Positions 41,869-50,316 of a stretch of 64,000 nt of DNA are shown here, one piece after another (position 1 is the stretch's first letter; every line of letters begins with the position of its first letter). The translations under genes were made by a program, and so were the position numbers. The notes under the pieces were generated by a model that saw only the letters and a list, made by a program, of their open reading frames with translations, was not told where the DNA came from and searched no databases. The DNA is taken from contig NZ_JACXXE010000002.1 of the NCBI RefSeq assembly GCF_014764715.1, positions 310,001-374,000 of the forward strand, given 5' to 3'. Origin of the DNA: Bacillus crepusculi. Its GTDB lineage: Bacteria > Bacillota > Bacilli > Bacillales > Bacillaceae.

Positions 41869-41908
41869 AAAGAAATTTACCGTTAATTCAATGTAAATTT
41901 CTTTTTTT
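41869..41908. terminator. Terminator-like hairpin between gtaB and mnaA promoters
   Basis: AAAGAAATTTAC and GTAAATTTCTTT pair over 12 positions around a 12-base loop, with T-rich flanks on both strands. It lies between two divergent genes and ends no gene, so it may insulate the promoters or act as an attenuator. Confidence 0.5.
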
Positions 41909-41914
41909 ATATCA

Positions 41915-41943
41915 TTAAATTTATCCGCCAAATTGTGTATAAT
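41915..41943 (+). promoter_or_regulatory. Likely SigA promoter of mnaA
   Basis: TATAAT at 41938-41943, 17 bases after a weak -35 TTAAAT (41915-41920), about 35 bases upstream of the start codon. Confidence 0.55.
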
Positions 41944-41977
41944 TGAAAGTACTATACTAGGAAAGAGGCATAAACAA

Positions 41978-43117
41978 GTGAAAAAACTAAATGTAATGAC
42001 TATTTTCGGTACTAGACCTGAAGCAATTAAAATGGCACCACTTGTCCTTGAACTAAATAAACATCCACAGATAAATTCAATTGTTACTGTAACAGCTCAG
42101 CATAGAGAAATGCTTGATCAAGTCCTTGAGGCTTTTTCTATTACGCCAGATCATGATCTAAACATCATGAAGCAGCGCCAAACATTATCAGAAATCACTT
42201 CAAACGCACTGTTGAAACTAGATCAATTATTCCAAGAGGAAAAACCTGATATTGTCCTTGTCCATGGAGACACAACGACAACCTTTGCAGGAAGCTTGGC
42301 TGCGTTCTATCACCAAATTCCAGTCGGTCACGTCGAAGCTGGTTTAAGAACACACAATAAGTACTCGCCGTTCCCAGAGGAATTGAACCGACAAATGACA
42401 GGCACTATCGCCGATATTCATTTTGCTCCTACAGATGAGGCGAAGCATAATCTTTTAATCGAAAATAAAAAAGAAGAGACCATTTGTGTGACAGGGAATA
42501 CAGCCATTGATGCTTTGCAAACAACGGTCACAGAACAGTATCAACATCCTATTTTAGAGAAAATAGGCACAGACAAAATGATTTTATTAACGGCTCATCG
42601 CAGAGAGAATCTTGGTCAGCCGATGAAAAACATGTTTAGAGCGATTAGACGTGTTGTAGAAGAGTTCGAAGATGTTCAGGTCGTTTACCCTGTTCATTTA
42701 AATCCTGCTGTTCGTGATGCGGCTCAGACGGAATTCAATGATCTCGATCGAGTGCACTTAATTGAACCGCTCGAAGTGGTTGATTTCCATAACTTTGCAG
42801 CAGCTTCACACTTTATTTTAACGGATTCTGGCGGTGTGCAAGAGGAGGCTCCGTCCTTAGGGAAACCAGTATTGGTGCTGCGTGATACAACAGAACGCCC
42901 AGAAGGCGTGAAAGCTGGAACGCTTAAGCTTGCAGGAACAGATGAGGAAACCATTTATCAGATGGCAAAAGAGCTGTTAGAAGACCAGCAGGAATACGAC
43001 AAGATGTCGAAGGCTTCTAACCCTTATGGTGATGGACAAGCATCGAAACGAATCGTCCAAGAACTCCTGCATCGTTTTGGCTTAAGTGACGAAAAACCAG
43101 CCCCATTCCAATCATAA
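41978..43117 (+). CDS. mnaA: UDP-N-acetylglucosamine 2-epimerase MnaA
   Basis: 379 residues (380 in B. subtilis). It converts UDP-GlcNAc to UDP-ManNAc, the substrate of TagA. Visible: MTIFGTRPEAIKMAPLV, VHGDTTTTFAGSLAAFY, GHVEAGLRT, LTAHRRENLG, and ILTDSGGVQEEAPSLGKPVLVLRDTTERPE-type allosteric/active-site region (read in part). A GTG start at 41978 with GAGGC upstream gives the family N-terminus MKKLNVMTIFGTRPE; the frame is open 15 codons further up without a ribosome site. It is monocistronic, ending at a terminator. Confidence 0.94.
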   Translation: MKKLNVMTIFGTRPEAIKMAPLVLELNKHPQINSIVTVTAQHREMLDQVLEAFSITPDHDLNIMKQRQTLSEITSNALLKLDQLFQEEKPDIVLVHGDTTTTFAGSLAAFYHQIPVGHVEAGLRTHNKYSPFPEELNRQMTGTIADIHFAPTDEAKHNLLIENKKEETICVTGNTAIDALQTTVTEQYQHPILEKIGTDKMILLTAHRRENLGQPMKNMFRAIRRVVEEFEDVQVVYPVHLNPAVRDAAQTEFNDLDRVHLIEPLEVVDFHNFAAASHFILTDSGGVQEEAPSLGKPVLVLRDTTERPEGVKAGTLKLAGTDEETIYQMAKELLEDQQEYDKMSKASNPYGDGQASKRIVQELLHRFGLSDEKPAPFQS

Positions 43118-43124
43118 AAAAAGA

Positions 43125-43146
43125 AGACTACAGGAATGTAGTCTTC
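43125..43146. repeat. 22-base palindromic repeat, copy 1
   Basis: GACTAC-AGGAAT-GTAGTC with flanks is identical over 22 bases to 43453-43474. Each copy forms a hairpin next to the end of a gene (mnaA here, tagU there). Confidence 0.85.
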
Positions 43147-43148
43147 AG

Positions 43149-43182
43149 GCTGTCGAGAAAATCTCGACAGCTTTATTTTTTC
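43149..43182 (+). terminator. Terminator of mnaA
   Basis: GCTGTCGAGA and TCTCGACAGC form a ten-pair perfect stem with an AAA loop followed by TTTATTTTTT. Confidence 0.9.
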
Positions 43183-43199
43183 CTTATATAAAAAAAGAA

Positions 43200-43378
43200 A
43201 AGAAAAAATAGAGCGAAGCTTTGCAGATTCAAAACAACTGCATGGGCTTCGCTACTGCCGGTTAAGGGGAAAACAAAACGTGAGTGAGCAAGTGCTTCTC
43301 ACAGCTGCGTGTCAGAACATGAAGAAGATTGCCACACACCTAGCGAAGCTAGGCTAGGTGTGTGGGAGGCCTTTTTCA
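43200..43378 (+). ncRNA. Candidate structured small RNA between mnaA and tagU
   Basis: After the mnaA terminator the plus strand holds three successive hairpins: AGCGAAGC...GCTTCGCT (43212-43253, with an inner TGCAG/CTGCA pair), GTGAG...CTCAC (43280-43302) and GCCACACACCTAGC...GCTAGGTGTGTGG (43331-43366) followed by CCTTTTTC. The last is a strong terminator that ends no known gene. No promoter is obvious; a poor AT-rich region (43180-43210) precedes it. The 78-residue open frame crossing the end has no ribosome site and runs into tagU, so coding is unlikely. Confidence 0.35.
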
Positions 43379-43407
43379 TTAAATTCCATCCCATCATACT
43401 TGCGCTG

Positions 43408-43451
43408 AAAATAAAAAAGATTGTAGAAAAACATGAGTTTCTCTACAATCT
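43408..43451 (-). terminator. Terminator of tagU
   Basis: On the minus strand AGATTGTAGA and TCTACAATCT pair perfectly and are followed by TTTTTTATTTTC, about 30 bases beyond the tagU stop. Confidence 0.85.
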
Positions 43452-43452
43452 G

Positions 43453-43474
43453 AGACTACAGGAATGTAGTCTTC
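43453..43474. repeat. 22-base palindromic repeat, copy 2
   Basis: Identical to 43125-43146 over 22 bases, in the same orientation, 328 bases away; it sits four bases past the tagU stop. Confidence 0.85.
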
Positions 43475-43478
43475 TTTT

Positions 43479-44399
43479 TTACTGCTCCAAACTTTCCTTC
43501 AATTCCTTCTTCACTTTCGCAAGACTGCTTTCATCAAGCTGGTAGTAATAAATATTATTGATTCGTGTACCCGTTCCTTTCAGCTCGTGCTGCTTCACGT
43601 TCTGTCTTGCATCACGATAATCATTCATCATCGTCCACATATCGTCAAAGGACATGTTTGTCTTCATATTGTTTTCCACGACTTTGAACATATCGCCGAA
43701 CTTCGTAATAGATGAAATGTTCGCACCCTTTGCGATGATTCCTTCAATGACTTGGCGCTGTCTTTGCTGACGTCCGAAGTCACCTTTTGGATCCTGTTTT
43801 CTCATTCTTGTATAGGCAAGGGCTTGATCCCCATTCAGGTTAATCTCTCCTGTACCAAATGAATGTCCGTCATAGCTGAAAGCAAACGTGCTATTCACCG
43901 TAATACCGCCAAGTGTATCGACAATATCTTTGAAGCTTTCCATATTGACTTTGACAAAGTAATCAACAGGTACATCAAGCAGTTCCTCTACTGTGTCAGC
44001 TGCCATTTGTGTGCCGCCGAATGCATAGGAGTGGTTGATTTTATCCATTGTGCCTTTCCCAACAATCTTTGTATACGTATCACGCGGGATACTCACCATC
44101 TCGGTTGTTTTGGTTTTTGGATTTACTGTCATGTATATTAATGTATCTGCACGGCCTCGGTCATTTTTTCTTTCGTCGACACCCATGACTAAAATAGAAA
44201 TCGGGTCTTTTTTACTTAAATCGACATCTTTGTCACGCTTATCTGACTTCTTTAAGTTTTCCTGAATGCCTGCGACGGTCGATGCTGCTGTGTTCCAAAG
44301 ATGATATGCGTATCCGCCAGTTGCTAATACGAATAAGCCAATAATCGATAAAACAATCCAAAGAACCTTTTTCTTCTTTCTTTTTCTCTCAGCTCTCAT
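43479..44399 (-). CDS. tagU: LCP-family teichoic acid transferase TagU (LytR)
   Basis: 306 residues, the exact B. subtilis LytR length. A basic start (RAERKRKKKK) precedes one membrane segment (about 11-31) and an LCP domain: ILVMGVDERKNDRGRADTL, SIPRDTYTKI, NHSYAFGG, ALAYTRMRKQDPKGDFGRQ. It attaches anionic polymers to peptidoglycan and was first described as attenuator of the divergent lytABC operon. ATG 44399 follows AAGGTGAGGG at five bases; a GTG four codons upstream is less likely. A good SigA promoter lies at 44433-44461. Confidence 0.92.
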   Translation of the reverse strand: MRAERKRKKKKVLWIVLSIIGLFVLATGGYAYHLWNTAASTVAGIQENLKKSDKRDKDVDLSKKDPISILVMGVDERKNDRGRADTLIYMTVNPKTKTTEMVSIPRDTYTKIVGKGTMDKINHSYAFGGTQMAADTVEELLDVPVDYFVKVNMESFKDIVDTLGGITVNSTFAFSYDGHSFGTGEINLNGDQALAYTRMRKQDPKGDFGRQQRQRQVIEGIIAKGANISSITKFGDMFKVVENNMKTNMSFDDMWTMMNDYRDARQNVKQHELKGTGTRINNIYYYQLDESSLAKVKKELKESLEQ

Positions 44400-44432
44400 A
44401 ATGTCCCTCACCTTTTCTATGATTCTTCCATG

Positions 44433-44461
44433 ATTATAGGTTTACGAATCTTGATAAACAA
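44433..44461 (-). promoter_or_regulatory. SigA promoter of tagU (lytR)
   Basis: On the minus strand TTGTTT (plus 44456-44461), 17 bases, and a perfect TATAAT (plus 44433-44438), 34 bases upstream of the start codon. Confidence 0.75.
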
Positions 44462-44499
44462 GTTATTTTTTTACTCTGAACCTAGATATAGACGTTGTA

Positions 44500-44527
44500 A
44501 CAAAAAAAAGGTTTCAAAAAACCTTAA
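44500..44527 (-). terminator. Minus-strand terminator in the tagU-lytA divergent region
   Basis: On the minus strand AAGGTTT and AAACCTT pair around a four- to five-base loop and are followed by a run of eight T. It lies upstream of the tagU promoter and would stop leftward transcripts from the lytA side. Confidence 0.55.
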
Positions 44528-44535
44528 ATTTACCT

Positions 44536-44561
44536 TAAAATATTAAGTTATAAGACGATAC
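44536..44561 (+). promoter_or_regulatory. Candidate SigD promoter of lytABC
   Basis: TAAA at 44536-44539, 14 bases, GACGATAC at 44554-44561: a good SigD match 20 bases before the lytA start. The B. subtilis lytABC operon has a known SigD promoter here. Confidence 0.65.
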
Positions 44562-44581
44562 AAAGACATGAGGTGAAAAAA

Positions 44582-44905
44582 ATGAAGAAAATCGTCGTTT
44601 TACCGTTCTTAATACTACTACTAGGTATCGTGCTCACAGCATGTGGAACGGCTGAGCAGTCCTCAGGAGAAAACAAGACAAGCAGTTCAACTCCTCAGGT
44701 GCTGGAAGAAAAAGCTGAATTTATTGGAATGGCTGATGCACATACAGTCGAAGTGAAAAAAGTGAATACGACATTAAGCTATGAGTTTACGGATAATTTT
44801 AAAGATGTGTTAAATGAATTTAAACCAGGTGACAAAGTAGAAATCTCTTACTTTATCAATGACAGTGGTCAAAAGGAAATTCAGAAGATAGAAAAACAGA
44901 AGTAA
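44582..44905 (+). CDS. lytA: LytA-like lipoprotein
   Basis: 107-residue lipoprotein (B. subtilis LytA is about 102). The signal ends in LGIVLTAC with the lipidated Cys21, then a Ser/Thr-rich linker and a small conserved domain (FIGMADAHTVEVKK, FKPGDKVEISYFI). LytA is thought to help secretion or localisation of LytB and LytC; its exact role is not established. The frame opens at a GTG at 44573, but AGGTG six bases before ATG 44582 decides the start. It is first in the lytABC operon behind a SigD-like promoter. Confidence 0.85.
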   Translation: MKKIVVLPFLILLLGIVLTACGTAEQSSGENKTSSSTPQVLEEKAEFIGMADAHTVEVKKVNTTLSYEFTDNFKDVLNEFKPGDKVEISYFINDSGQKEIQKIEKQK

Positions 44906-44929
44906 AAAAGATGGGCGGGATGAACAAAA

Positions 44930-47038
44930 TTGAAGAAAACAGGCATTACACTTATTGTTCTCATGACATTGACTCTACTAATTGCACCTTTTCAGTCTGC
45001 CATGGCTAGCTCGACCATTTCAGTGAAATTGTCTAATTATATCGGAAACAAAAAAAGTATAGATCTATCCACAACTGGAGAATACAAGCTTTCCGGATCG
45101 AATGTGGCTGTTACGAAAAGATATGATGGCAAAAATCGTTACGAGGTTGCCAATAGTATTGCTGAAGCTGGTTGGAAAAATCCTTCAACCGTTGTCATTG
45201 TCAGCCGAGATGCATTTGATCATGCCATTTCAGTATCACCGTTAGCATACAAACTGGGCGCCCCCATTTTGTATACGAACATAGAAAGGCTTACGAAAAC
45301 AACAGAAAACCAGCTGAAGAAAATGAAGCCGGATAACATCCTGATTGTCGGTAATACGAAAAGTATTTCAACGGCTGCTGAGAAATCTATTAAAAAGTAT
45401 GGCAAAGTCAGACGCATTAGTGGAAAAGACAAATTTGAAATCTCCCAAAAAATCGCTAAAGAAATGGGTAACTATAAACAAGCTGTCGTTGTCGGCGGGA
45501 ACTCATTTATGAATGGGATTGCGATCGCATCCTATGCATCGAGAAAGGGATACCCAATCCTGTTAACAAAAAAAGATTCCATTCCGACTTACAAAATGCC
45601 AAGTAAAGTCATCATCATCGGCAGTACGAAAAGTACTGGACAAAAAGTAGAGAATCAAATCAAAAAAACCTCACAGGTGACACGAATCAGCGGAGCCAAT
45701 CGCTATGAATTATCTGTGAATATTATCAAGAAATTAAATATCAATGCAGATAAAGTCTATTTGGCAAAAGCCTCTAGCTATATTTATGCAATGCCGCTGT
45801 CGCAATTGGCTGCAAAATCTAACAGTACCGTCGTGTATGTAAAACCGGATTCTGTTACAGCATCGTTAAAAGCATTGCTGAAAGAAAAAGGTACATATGC
45901 TTACCATCTTGCTGGTAGCACAAGTGCGATTAAAGATAGCTTGAAAAATTCATTAGCCAAACAAGTTTATCTGAAAAAAAATCAAAACTACCAATTGAAT
46001 ATTTCTAACGGAAAAATTTCATTAAAAGGCATAAAGACGTATAACACGGTAAGAGTTGTTCCTGAGAAATATTCAACGAAAAATGTCCTTCAAATTGCAG
46101 GAAAGCCTTACTTAGGCAATGTAAATTTTGCAATTGAATCAGGCAATATCAGGCCGACGCTCGAAAATATTCCATTTGAAGACTATCTAAAAGGTGTTGT
46201 GCCAAATGAAATGCCGGCAAGCTGGCATGTTGAAGCATTAAAAGCACAGGCGGTTGCCGCTAGAACGTATTCAGTGAAAAGTATTGGAAAAGTCGTACCT
46301 GATACAACAGCCTTCCAAGTTTATGGAGGATATAACTGGTACACAAATTCAACAAAAGCTGTCGATGCCACAAAAGGAAAGGTTTTGAAATACAACAATC
46401 AGCTCATTTCAGCAACCTATTATTCTAGTAATGGCGGGTATACAGAGGCAAGTGAAGAAGTGTGGGCAAATGCACTTCCGTACTTAGTGGCCAAAAAGGA
46501 TACTAAAGATCCGGTCAATGCTTGGACACTGAAGCTCTCTAAAAAACAATTAGGTAGCGCGTTAACTACAAGTACAGCAGCATCCCAGTGGTCTAAGGCA
46601 AAAGAGACAAATGCAGCTGACCTTGCTGGTCTCAAATCATGGCTGCTCAAAAACAAAGAAACAGCAGCATCTGATATGAAAATTGCATCAATCTCAAGCC
46701 TGACGTTCTCAGGAAAAACAAAAGGCCAGCGTGCAAAGACGGTATCGATCAAGCTGACATACCATTTGAAAAACAAAACAGGCACGTATTCAGTGAATAA
46801 AAGCACAACAGCAAGTATGAAGATGACAGAGTTTAGATCAGTCATGGGCGCAACAAAGGTCAAAAGCACGTTTGCGTCAGTGAAAAACAATACAAATGAC
46901 TTCACGATTTCAGGAAAAGGGTATGGTCATGGCATTGGCATGAGCCAATACGGCGCCAAAGCTAGAGCTGAATCAGGAAACTCATATTCTTCTATACTTT
47001 CGTTCTACTATCCAGGTACGAAACTAACAAACTATTAA
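44930..47038 (+). CDS. lytB: Amidase enhancer LytB (SpoIID-domain modifier protein)
   Basis: 702 residues (705 in B. subtilis). A signal peptide ends near residue 26 (AMA-SS), followed by three cell-wall-binding CWB2 repeats (RYDGKNRYEVANSIAEAGW, RISGKDKFEISQKIAKEMG, RISGANRYELSVNIIKKLN) up to about 340, and a C-terminal SpoIID domain (FEDYLKGVVPNEMPASWHVEALKAQAVAARTY read in part; later GYGHGIGMSQYGAKARAESG). LytB stimulates the amidase LytC. A TTG start at 44930 is taken with the weak site GGCGGGA. The gene is cotranscribed with lytA and lytC. Confidence 0.92.
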   Translation: MKKTGITLIVLMTLTLLIAPFQSAMASSTISVKLSNYIGNKKSIDLSTTGEYKLSGSNVAVTKRYDGKNRYEVANSIAEAGWKNPSTVVIVSRDAFDHAISVSPLAYKLGAPILYTNIERLTKTTENQLKKMKPDNILIVGNTKSISTAAEKSIKKYGKVRRISGKDKFEISQKIAKEMGNYKQAVVVGGNSFMNGIAIASYASRKGYPILLTKKDSIPTYKMPSKVIIIGSTKSTGQKVENQIKKTSQVTRISGANRYELSVNIIKKLNINADKVYLAKASSYIYAMPLSQLAAKSNSTVVYVKPDSVTASLKALLKEKGTYAYHLAGSTSAIKDSLKNSLAKQVYLKKNQNYQLNISNGKISLKGIKTYNTVRVVPEKYSTKNVLQIAGKPYLGNVNFAIESGNIRPTLENIPFEDYLKGVVPNEMPASWHVEALKAQAVAARTYSVKSIGKVVPDTTAFQVYGGYNWYTNSTKAVDATKGKVLKYNNQLISATYYSSNGGYTEASEEVWANALPYLVAKKDTKDPVNAWTLKLSKKQLGSALTTSTAASQWSKAKETNAADLAGLKSWLLKNKETAASDMKIASISSLTFSGKTKGQRAKTVSIKLTYHLKNKTGTYSVNKSTTASMKMTEFRSVMGATKVKSTFASVKNNTNDFTISGKGYGHGIGMSQYGAKARAESGNSYSSILSFYYPGTKLTNY

Positions 47039-47062
47039 AAGGTAAAAAGGAGGACTTAGAAG

Positions 47063-48553
47063 ATGCGCTCAATCATGAAAACAGCCATCCTCAGCCTCAT
47101 CGCCATTTTCGTTATCGTTCCAACAGCTTCGGCAGATAATTCCGTCTCACGAATTGACGGTGGGAGCCGGTATGCTGTAGCGGCAAACGTAGCGAAAAAA
47201 GGATGGGGAACGGCTAGTACAGTCGTTTTAGTAGGGAAAACGGCGTATGCAGATGCAACGGCAGGAATTCCACTTGCACATCAAAAAAATGGACCAGTTC
47301 TTTACACAAACAGTAACAGCCTTTCAGGTGATACGAAAAAAGCCTTAACCGCATTAAAGACAAAGACGGTCATCGTCTTAGGCAGCACATCAAGTGTGTC
47401 AAACAATGTGGTCAATCAAGTGAAGAAAATGGGCATCTCTACACAGCGTATATCAGGAAAAAACCGATATGAGCTATCTGCGAATATCGCGAAAAAAATG
47501 AACAAGCCAGCAGGCGTCGTTGTTGTTGAAGGTTCCTTCTATGCGCATGGAATTGCGATTGCACCTGTAGCGGCACAAAAAGGATTCCCAATTCTATACA
47601 CAGATAAAAAGGGACTTCGTTCTGAAATCGCGTCTGTTGCAAAAGCGAGCAATGTCAAACAAACCATTGTAGTTGGCGGAGAGAATTACGTCACAAAGGC
47701 AGCTTACAATCAGTTGAAATCTCCAACGCGCATCAAAGGCTCTACTCGTTATGATGTCGCTGCGAATATTGTGAAGAAATACAATATGAGTATCAATAAC
47801 ACGTATGTCTCAAGAGGATTTGGCTATGCCACTTCATCGTCTGCTGCAGGAATTGCAGCGAAGCAAAACAAAGCATTACTTCTAACGAATGAAAAGACAT
47901 TACCAAAAGTAACAAGAGCAACAATTAGCAGTAAAAAAATCACCAAATTTACTGTTGTAGGCAGTACAAATACGGTGACACCAACTGTTGTGAACCAATT
48001 GAAAAATCCTGTCGTCGGGAAGAAAGTATTCATTGACCCAGGTCATGGCGCTCATGATTCAGGAGCTGTAGGCTACGGATTATATGAAAAGAACTTGAAT
48101 TTAGATGTAGCCAAGCGTTTAAATACGAAATTAAACAACGCAGGTGCACTCGTGACGATGTCTAGAACATCAGATACATTCGACAGTCTTCAAACGCGAG
48201 TGAGCAAAGGTGCGTCAGCAAATGCAGATATCTTCATTAGTGTCCATGCGAACTCAAATGATAACAGCAGTGCAAATGGAACAGAAACGTATTATGACAA
48301 AACATATGCGTCTGCAAACAGCCTGAAGCTGGCACAAAACATTCAGCCGAAAATGGTCAGTGCACTAGGTACAAGAGACCGTGGTGTAAAAACAGCTGGC
48401 TTCTACGTCATTAAATATTCTAAGATGCCAAGTGTTCTCTTAGAAACAGGTTTTGTTTCTAGTCCAGTTGATTCAAATATTTTAAAATCTGCCACGTATA
48501 AAGATCGATTAGCATCAGGTATTTCAAGCGGCGTGTCAGGCTATTTTAGATAA
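47063..48553 (+). CDS. lytC: N-acetylmuramoyl-L-alanine amidase LytC, first copy
   Basis: 496 residues, the B. subtilis LytC length. After a signal peptide (cleavage near ASA-DN, residue 25) come three CWB2 wall-binding repeats (SRIDGGSRYAVAANVAKKGW, RISGKNRYELSANIAKKM, RIKGSTRYDVAANIVKKY), then a zinc amidase_3 domain from about 320: VFIDPGHGAHDSGAVG (His ligand), GLYEKNLNLDVAKRL (Glu), FISVHANSN (His) and VLLETGFVSS (catalytic Glu). It cleaves stem peptides from muramic acid during cell separation, motility and turnover. A strong AAGGAGG site and 24-base spacing tie it to lytB; a terminator follows. Confidence 0.94.
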   Translation: MRSIMKTAILSLIAIFVIVPTASADNSVSRIDGGSRYAVAANVAKKGWGTASTVVLVGKTAYADATAGIPLAHQKNGPVLYTNSNSLSGDTKKALTALKTKTVIVLGSTSSVSNNVVNQVKKMGISTQRISGKNRYELSANIAKKMNKPAGVVVVEGSFYAHGIAIAPVAAQKGFPILYTDKKGLRSEIASVAKASNVKQTIVVGGENYVTKAAYNQLKSPTRIKGSTRYDVAANIVKKYNMSINNTYVSRGFGYATSSSAAGIAAKQNKALLLTNEKTLPKVTRATISSKKITKFTVVGSTNTVTPTVVNQLKNPVVGKKVFIDPGHGAHDSGAVGYGLYEKNLNLDVAKRLNTKLNNAGALVTMSRTSDTFDSLQTRVSKGASANADIFISVHANSNDNSSANGTETYYDKTYASANSLKLAQNIQPKMVSALGTRDRGVKTAGFYVIKYSKMPSVLLETGFVSSPVDSNILKSATYKDRLASGISSGVSGYFR

Positions 48554-48589
48554 GAACACATACATGAGGGGTGTCTAACATACTCCTCT

Positions 48590-48625
48590 AGGCTGCTCGA
48601 GAACGTCTCTCGGCAGCCTTTTTTC
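48590..48625 (+). terminator. Terminator of lytABC
   Basis: AGGCTGC and GCAGCCT with an inner CGAGA/TCTCG stem form a strong hairpin followed by TTTTTT. Confidence 0.85.
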
Positions 48626-48680
48626 AAAAGTCGATGAAGTGATTCCAGGGTGAAGGGTTCAAACCAAGGAGGTTGACTTC

Positions 48681-50177
48681 ATGCGTTTTTCTATTAAATG
48701 TCTTTTACTTATTTTTATTTCATTTTGTTTGTATGCACCAGCTGCATTTGCCCAGCACACAGTATCGAGGATAGAAGGAAAGAATCGGTATGAGGTGGCA
48801 GTAAATGCTGCCAAAAAGGGCTGGCCAGAAGCGCCTACAGTTGTGCTAGTGGGCGGTGATGCTTATGCAGATGCCCTGAGTGCTGTGCCATATGCCTTTC
48901 AGCAAGGCGCCCCTGTTCTGTTAACGAATACGGGCAGTCTTTCAGGTGCAACAAAGTCAGGTCTACAGCAGCTGAAAACGAAACGGGTCATCATTCTTGG
49001 CGGGACCGCGAGCATTTCTGAGAAAGTTGTGACGCAGCTAAAAGCGATGAATTTAGCAGTATCACGTATTCAAGGAAAGAATCGGTATGAATTGGCAGCA
49101 AATGTTGCAAAGCAAATGAAGAGTGCTGGTGTAGCTGTGGTCGTGAATGGTTCTGCTTATGCAGATGCTGTAGCGATTGCGCCATACGCTGCAAAACAAG
49201 GCTATCCGATTTTATTAACAGATGCGAAAGGACTGCGGCAGGAAACAGCCAATCTATTAAAAAGCAAAGCGGTCAAGCGGACCATTGTGATCGGCGGAGA
49301 AGCAAGCGTGAATAAAACAGCGTATCAAAAGCTCCCGTCACCAGTGAGAATCAGCGGGGCCAATCGGCATGAGGTGTCTGCTCGTATTGTCAAAGCATAC
49401 CCAATGAAGACAAGCCAAACGTATATGAGTAATGGCTATGCCTATGCAGATGCAGCAGCTGCGGCAAGTTTAGCAGCCAAACAGGGACAAACCCTTCTAC
49501 TCACAGACGCTCAAACGGTGCCAGACGCTATCAGGAGAGTCATTGGAACAAAAAAGATGTCAACATTTTCTGTGGTAGGCGGAACATCAACCATTCAATC
49601 CAATGTCATCACACAGCTGAAAAATGCGGTATTAGGCGAAACGATTTTTATTGATCCAGGCCATGGTGCACAGGATGCTGGAGCGGTAGGAAATGGTCTG
49701 CTTGAAAAAAACGTGAATTTAGAAGTGGCGTTAAAGCTGCAAACGAGGCTCAACCAAGCGGGTGCCCTCACTGTCATGTCTAGAACATCGGATACATTTG
49801 ATTCCTTGCAAACGCGTGTCAGCAAAGGGGCACAGGCCAGTGCTGATGTGTTCATCAGTATTCACGCCAATGCAAATGATAACAGCGCTGCAAATGGAAC
49901 AGAGACGTATTATGATGCGACGTATGCGGCAGGCAATAGTTTCAAGCTGGCGCAAAAGGTCCAGCCCCGGATGGTCAGTGCCCTTGGTACAAGAGATCGG
50001 GGTGTAAAAATAGCGGGGTTCTACGTCATCAAGTATTCCAAAATGCCAAGCATCTTGCTAGAAACAGGCTTTGTGACAAGTCCAATTGATGCAAGTATCT
50101 TAAAATCAACCACTGCTAAGGATCGGCTAGCTTCTGGTATCACTACTGGTGTATCCAATTACTTTGAATCAAAATAA
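48681..50177 (+). CDS. N-acetylmuramoyl-L-alanine amidase, tandem LytC paralogue
   Basis: 498 residues, colinear with the preceding LytC over its whole length: signal peptide (cleavage near AFA-QH), three CWB2 repeats (SRIEGKNRYEVAVNAAKKGW, RIQGKNRYELAANVAKQM, RISGANRHEVSARIVKAY) and an amidase_3 domain with IFIDPGHGAQDAGAVG, FISIHANAND and ILLETGFVTS, so it should be active. The repeats diverge more than the catalytic part (the last ~170 residues are nearly identical, e.g. SRTSDTFDSLQTRVSKGA). It has its own AAGGAGG site but lies after the lytC terminator. I do not recall it at this place in B. subtilis 168; it is a local duplication. Confidence 0.9.
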   Translation: MRFSIKCLLLIFISFCLYAPAAFAQHTVSRIEGKNRYEVAVNAAKKGWPEAPTVVLVGGDAYADALSAVPYAFQQGAPVLLTNTGSLSGATKSGLQQLKTKRVIILGGTASISEKVVTQLKAMNLAVSRIQGKNRYELAANVAKQMKSAGVAVVVNGSAYADAVAIAPYAAKQGYPILLTDAKGLRQETANLLKSKAVKRTIVIGGEASVNKTAYQKLPSPVRISGANRHEVSARIVKAYPMKTSQTYMSNGYAYADAAAAASLAAKQGQTLLLTDAQTVPDAIRRVIGTKKMSTFSVVGGTSTIQSNVITQLKNAVLGETIFIDPGHGAQDAGAVGNGLLEKNVNLEVALKLQTRLNQAGALTVMSRTSDTFDSLQTRVSKGAQASADVFISIHANANDNSAANGTETYYDATYAAGNSFKLAQKVQPRMVSALGTRDRGVKIAGFYVIKYSKMPSILLETGFVTSPIDASILKSTTAKDRLASGITTGVSNYFESK

Positions 50178-50210
50178 GCCGAATGAAAGGTGTGTCAAGT
50201 TAAAAATACA

Positions 50211-50238
50211 TTTCAATTCAGGTTATCTTTGTTATAAT
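50211..50238 (+). promoter_or_regulatory. Likely SigA promoter of the second lytA-like gene
   Basis: TATAAT at 50233-50238, 16 bases after a weak TTTCAA, about 80 bases before the start codon. Confidence 0.45.
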
Positions 50239-50316
50239 TGAAACATAGAGGGTGGATTTTTTACATATTTACCTTCAGGCGACAGCAAATCGACAAATCA
50301 TGAAGAGGTGACAATA

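Noticed and set aside
43309-43545. 78-codon plus-strand open frame in the mnaA-tagU gap
   Set aside because: It crosses two terminators and runs into the tagU coding end, has no ribosome site and no recognisable protein features.
46420-46905. 161-codon minus-strand open frame inside lytB
   Set aside because: Antisense shadow of the SpoIID domain; no ribosome site or family features.
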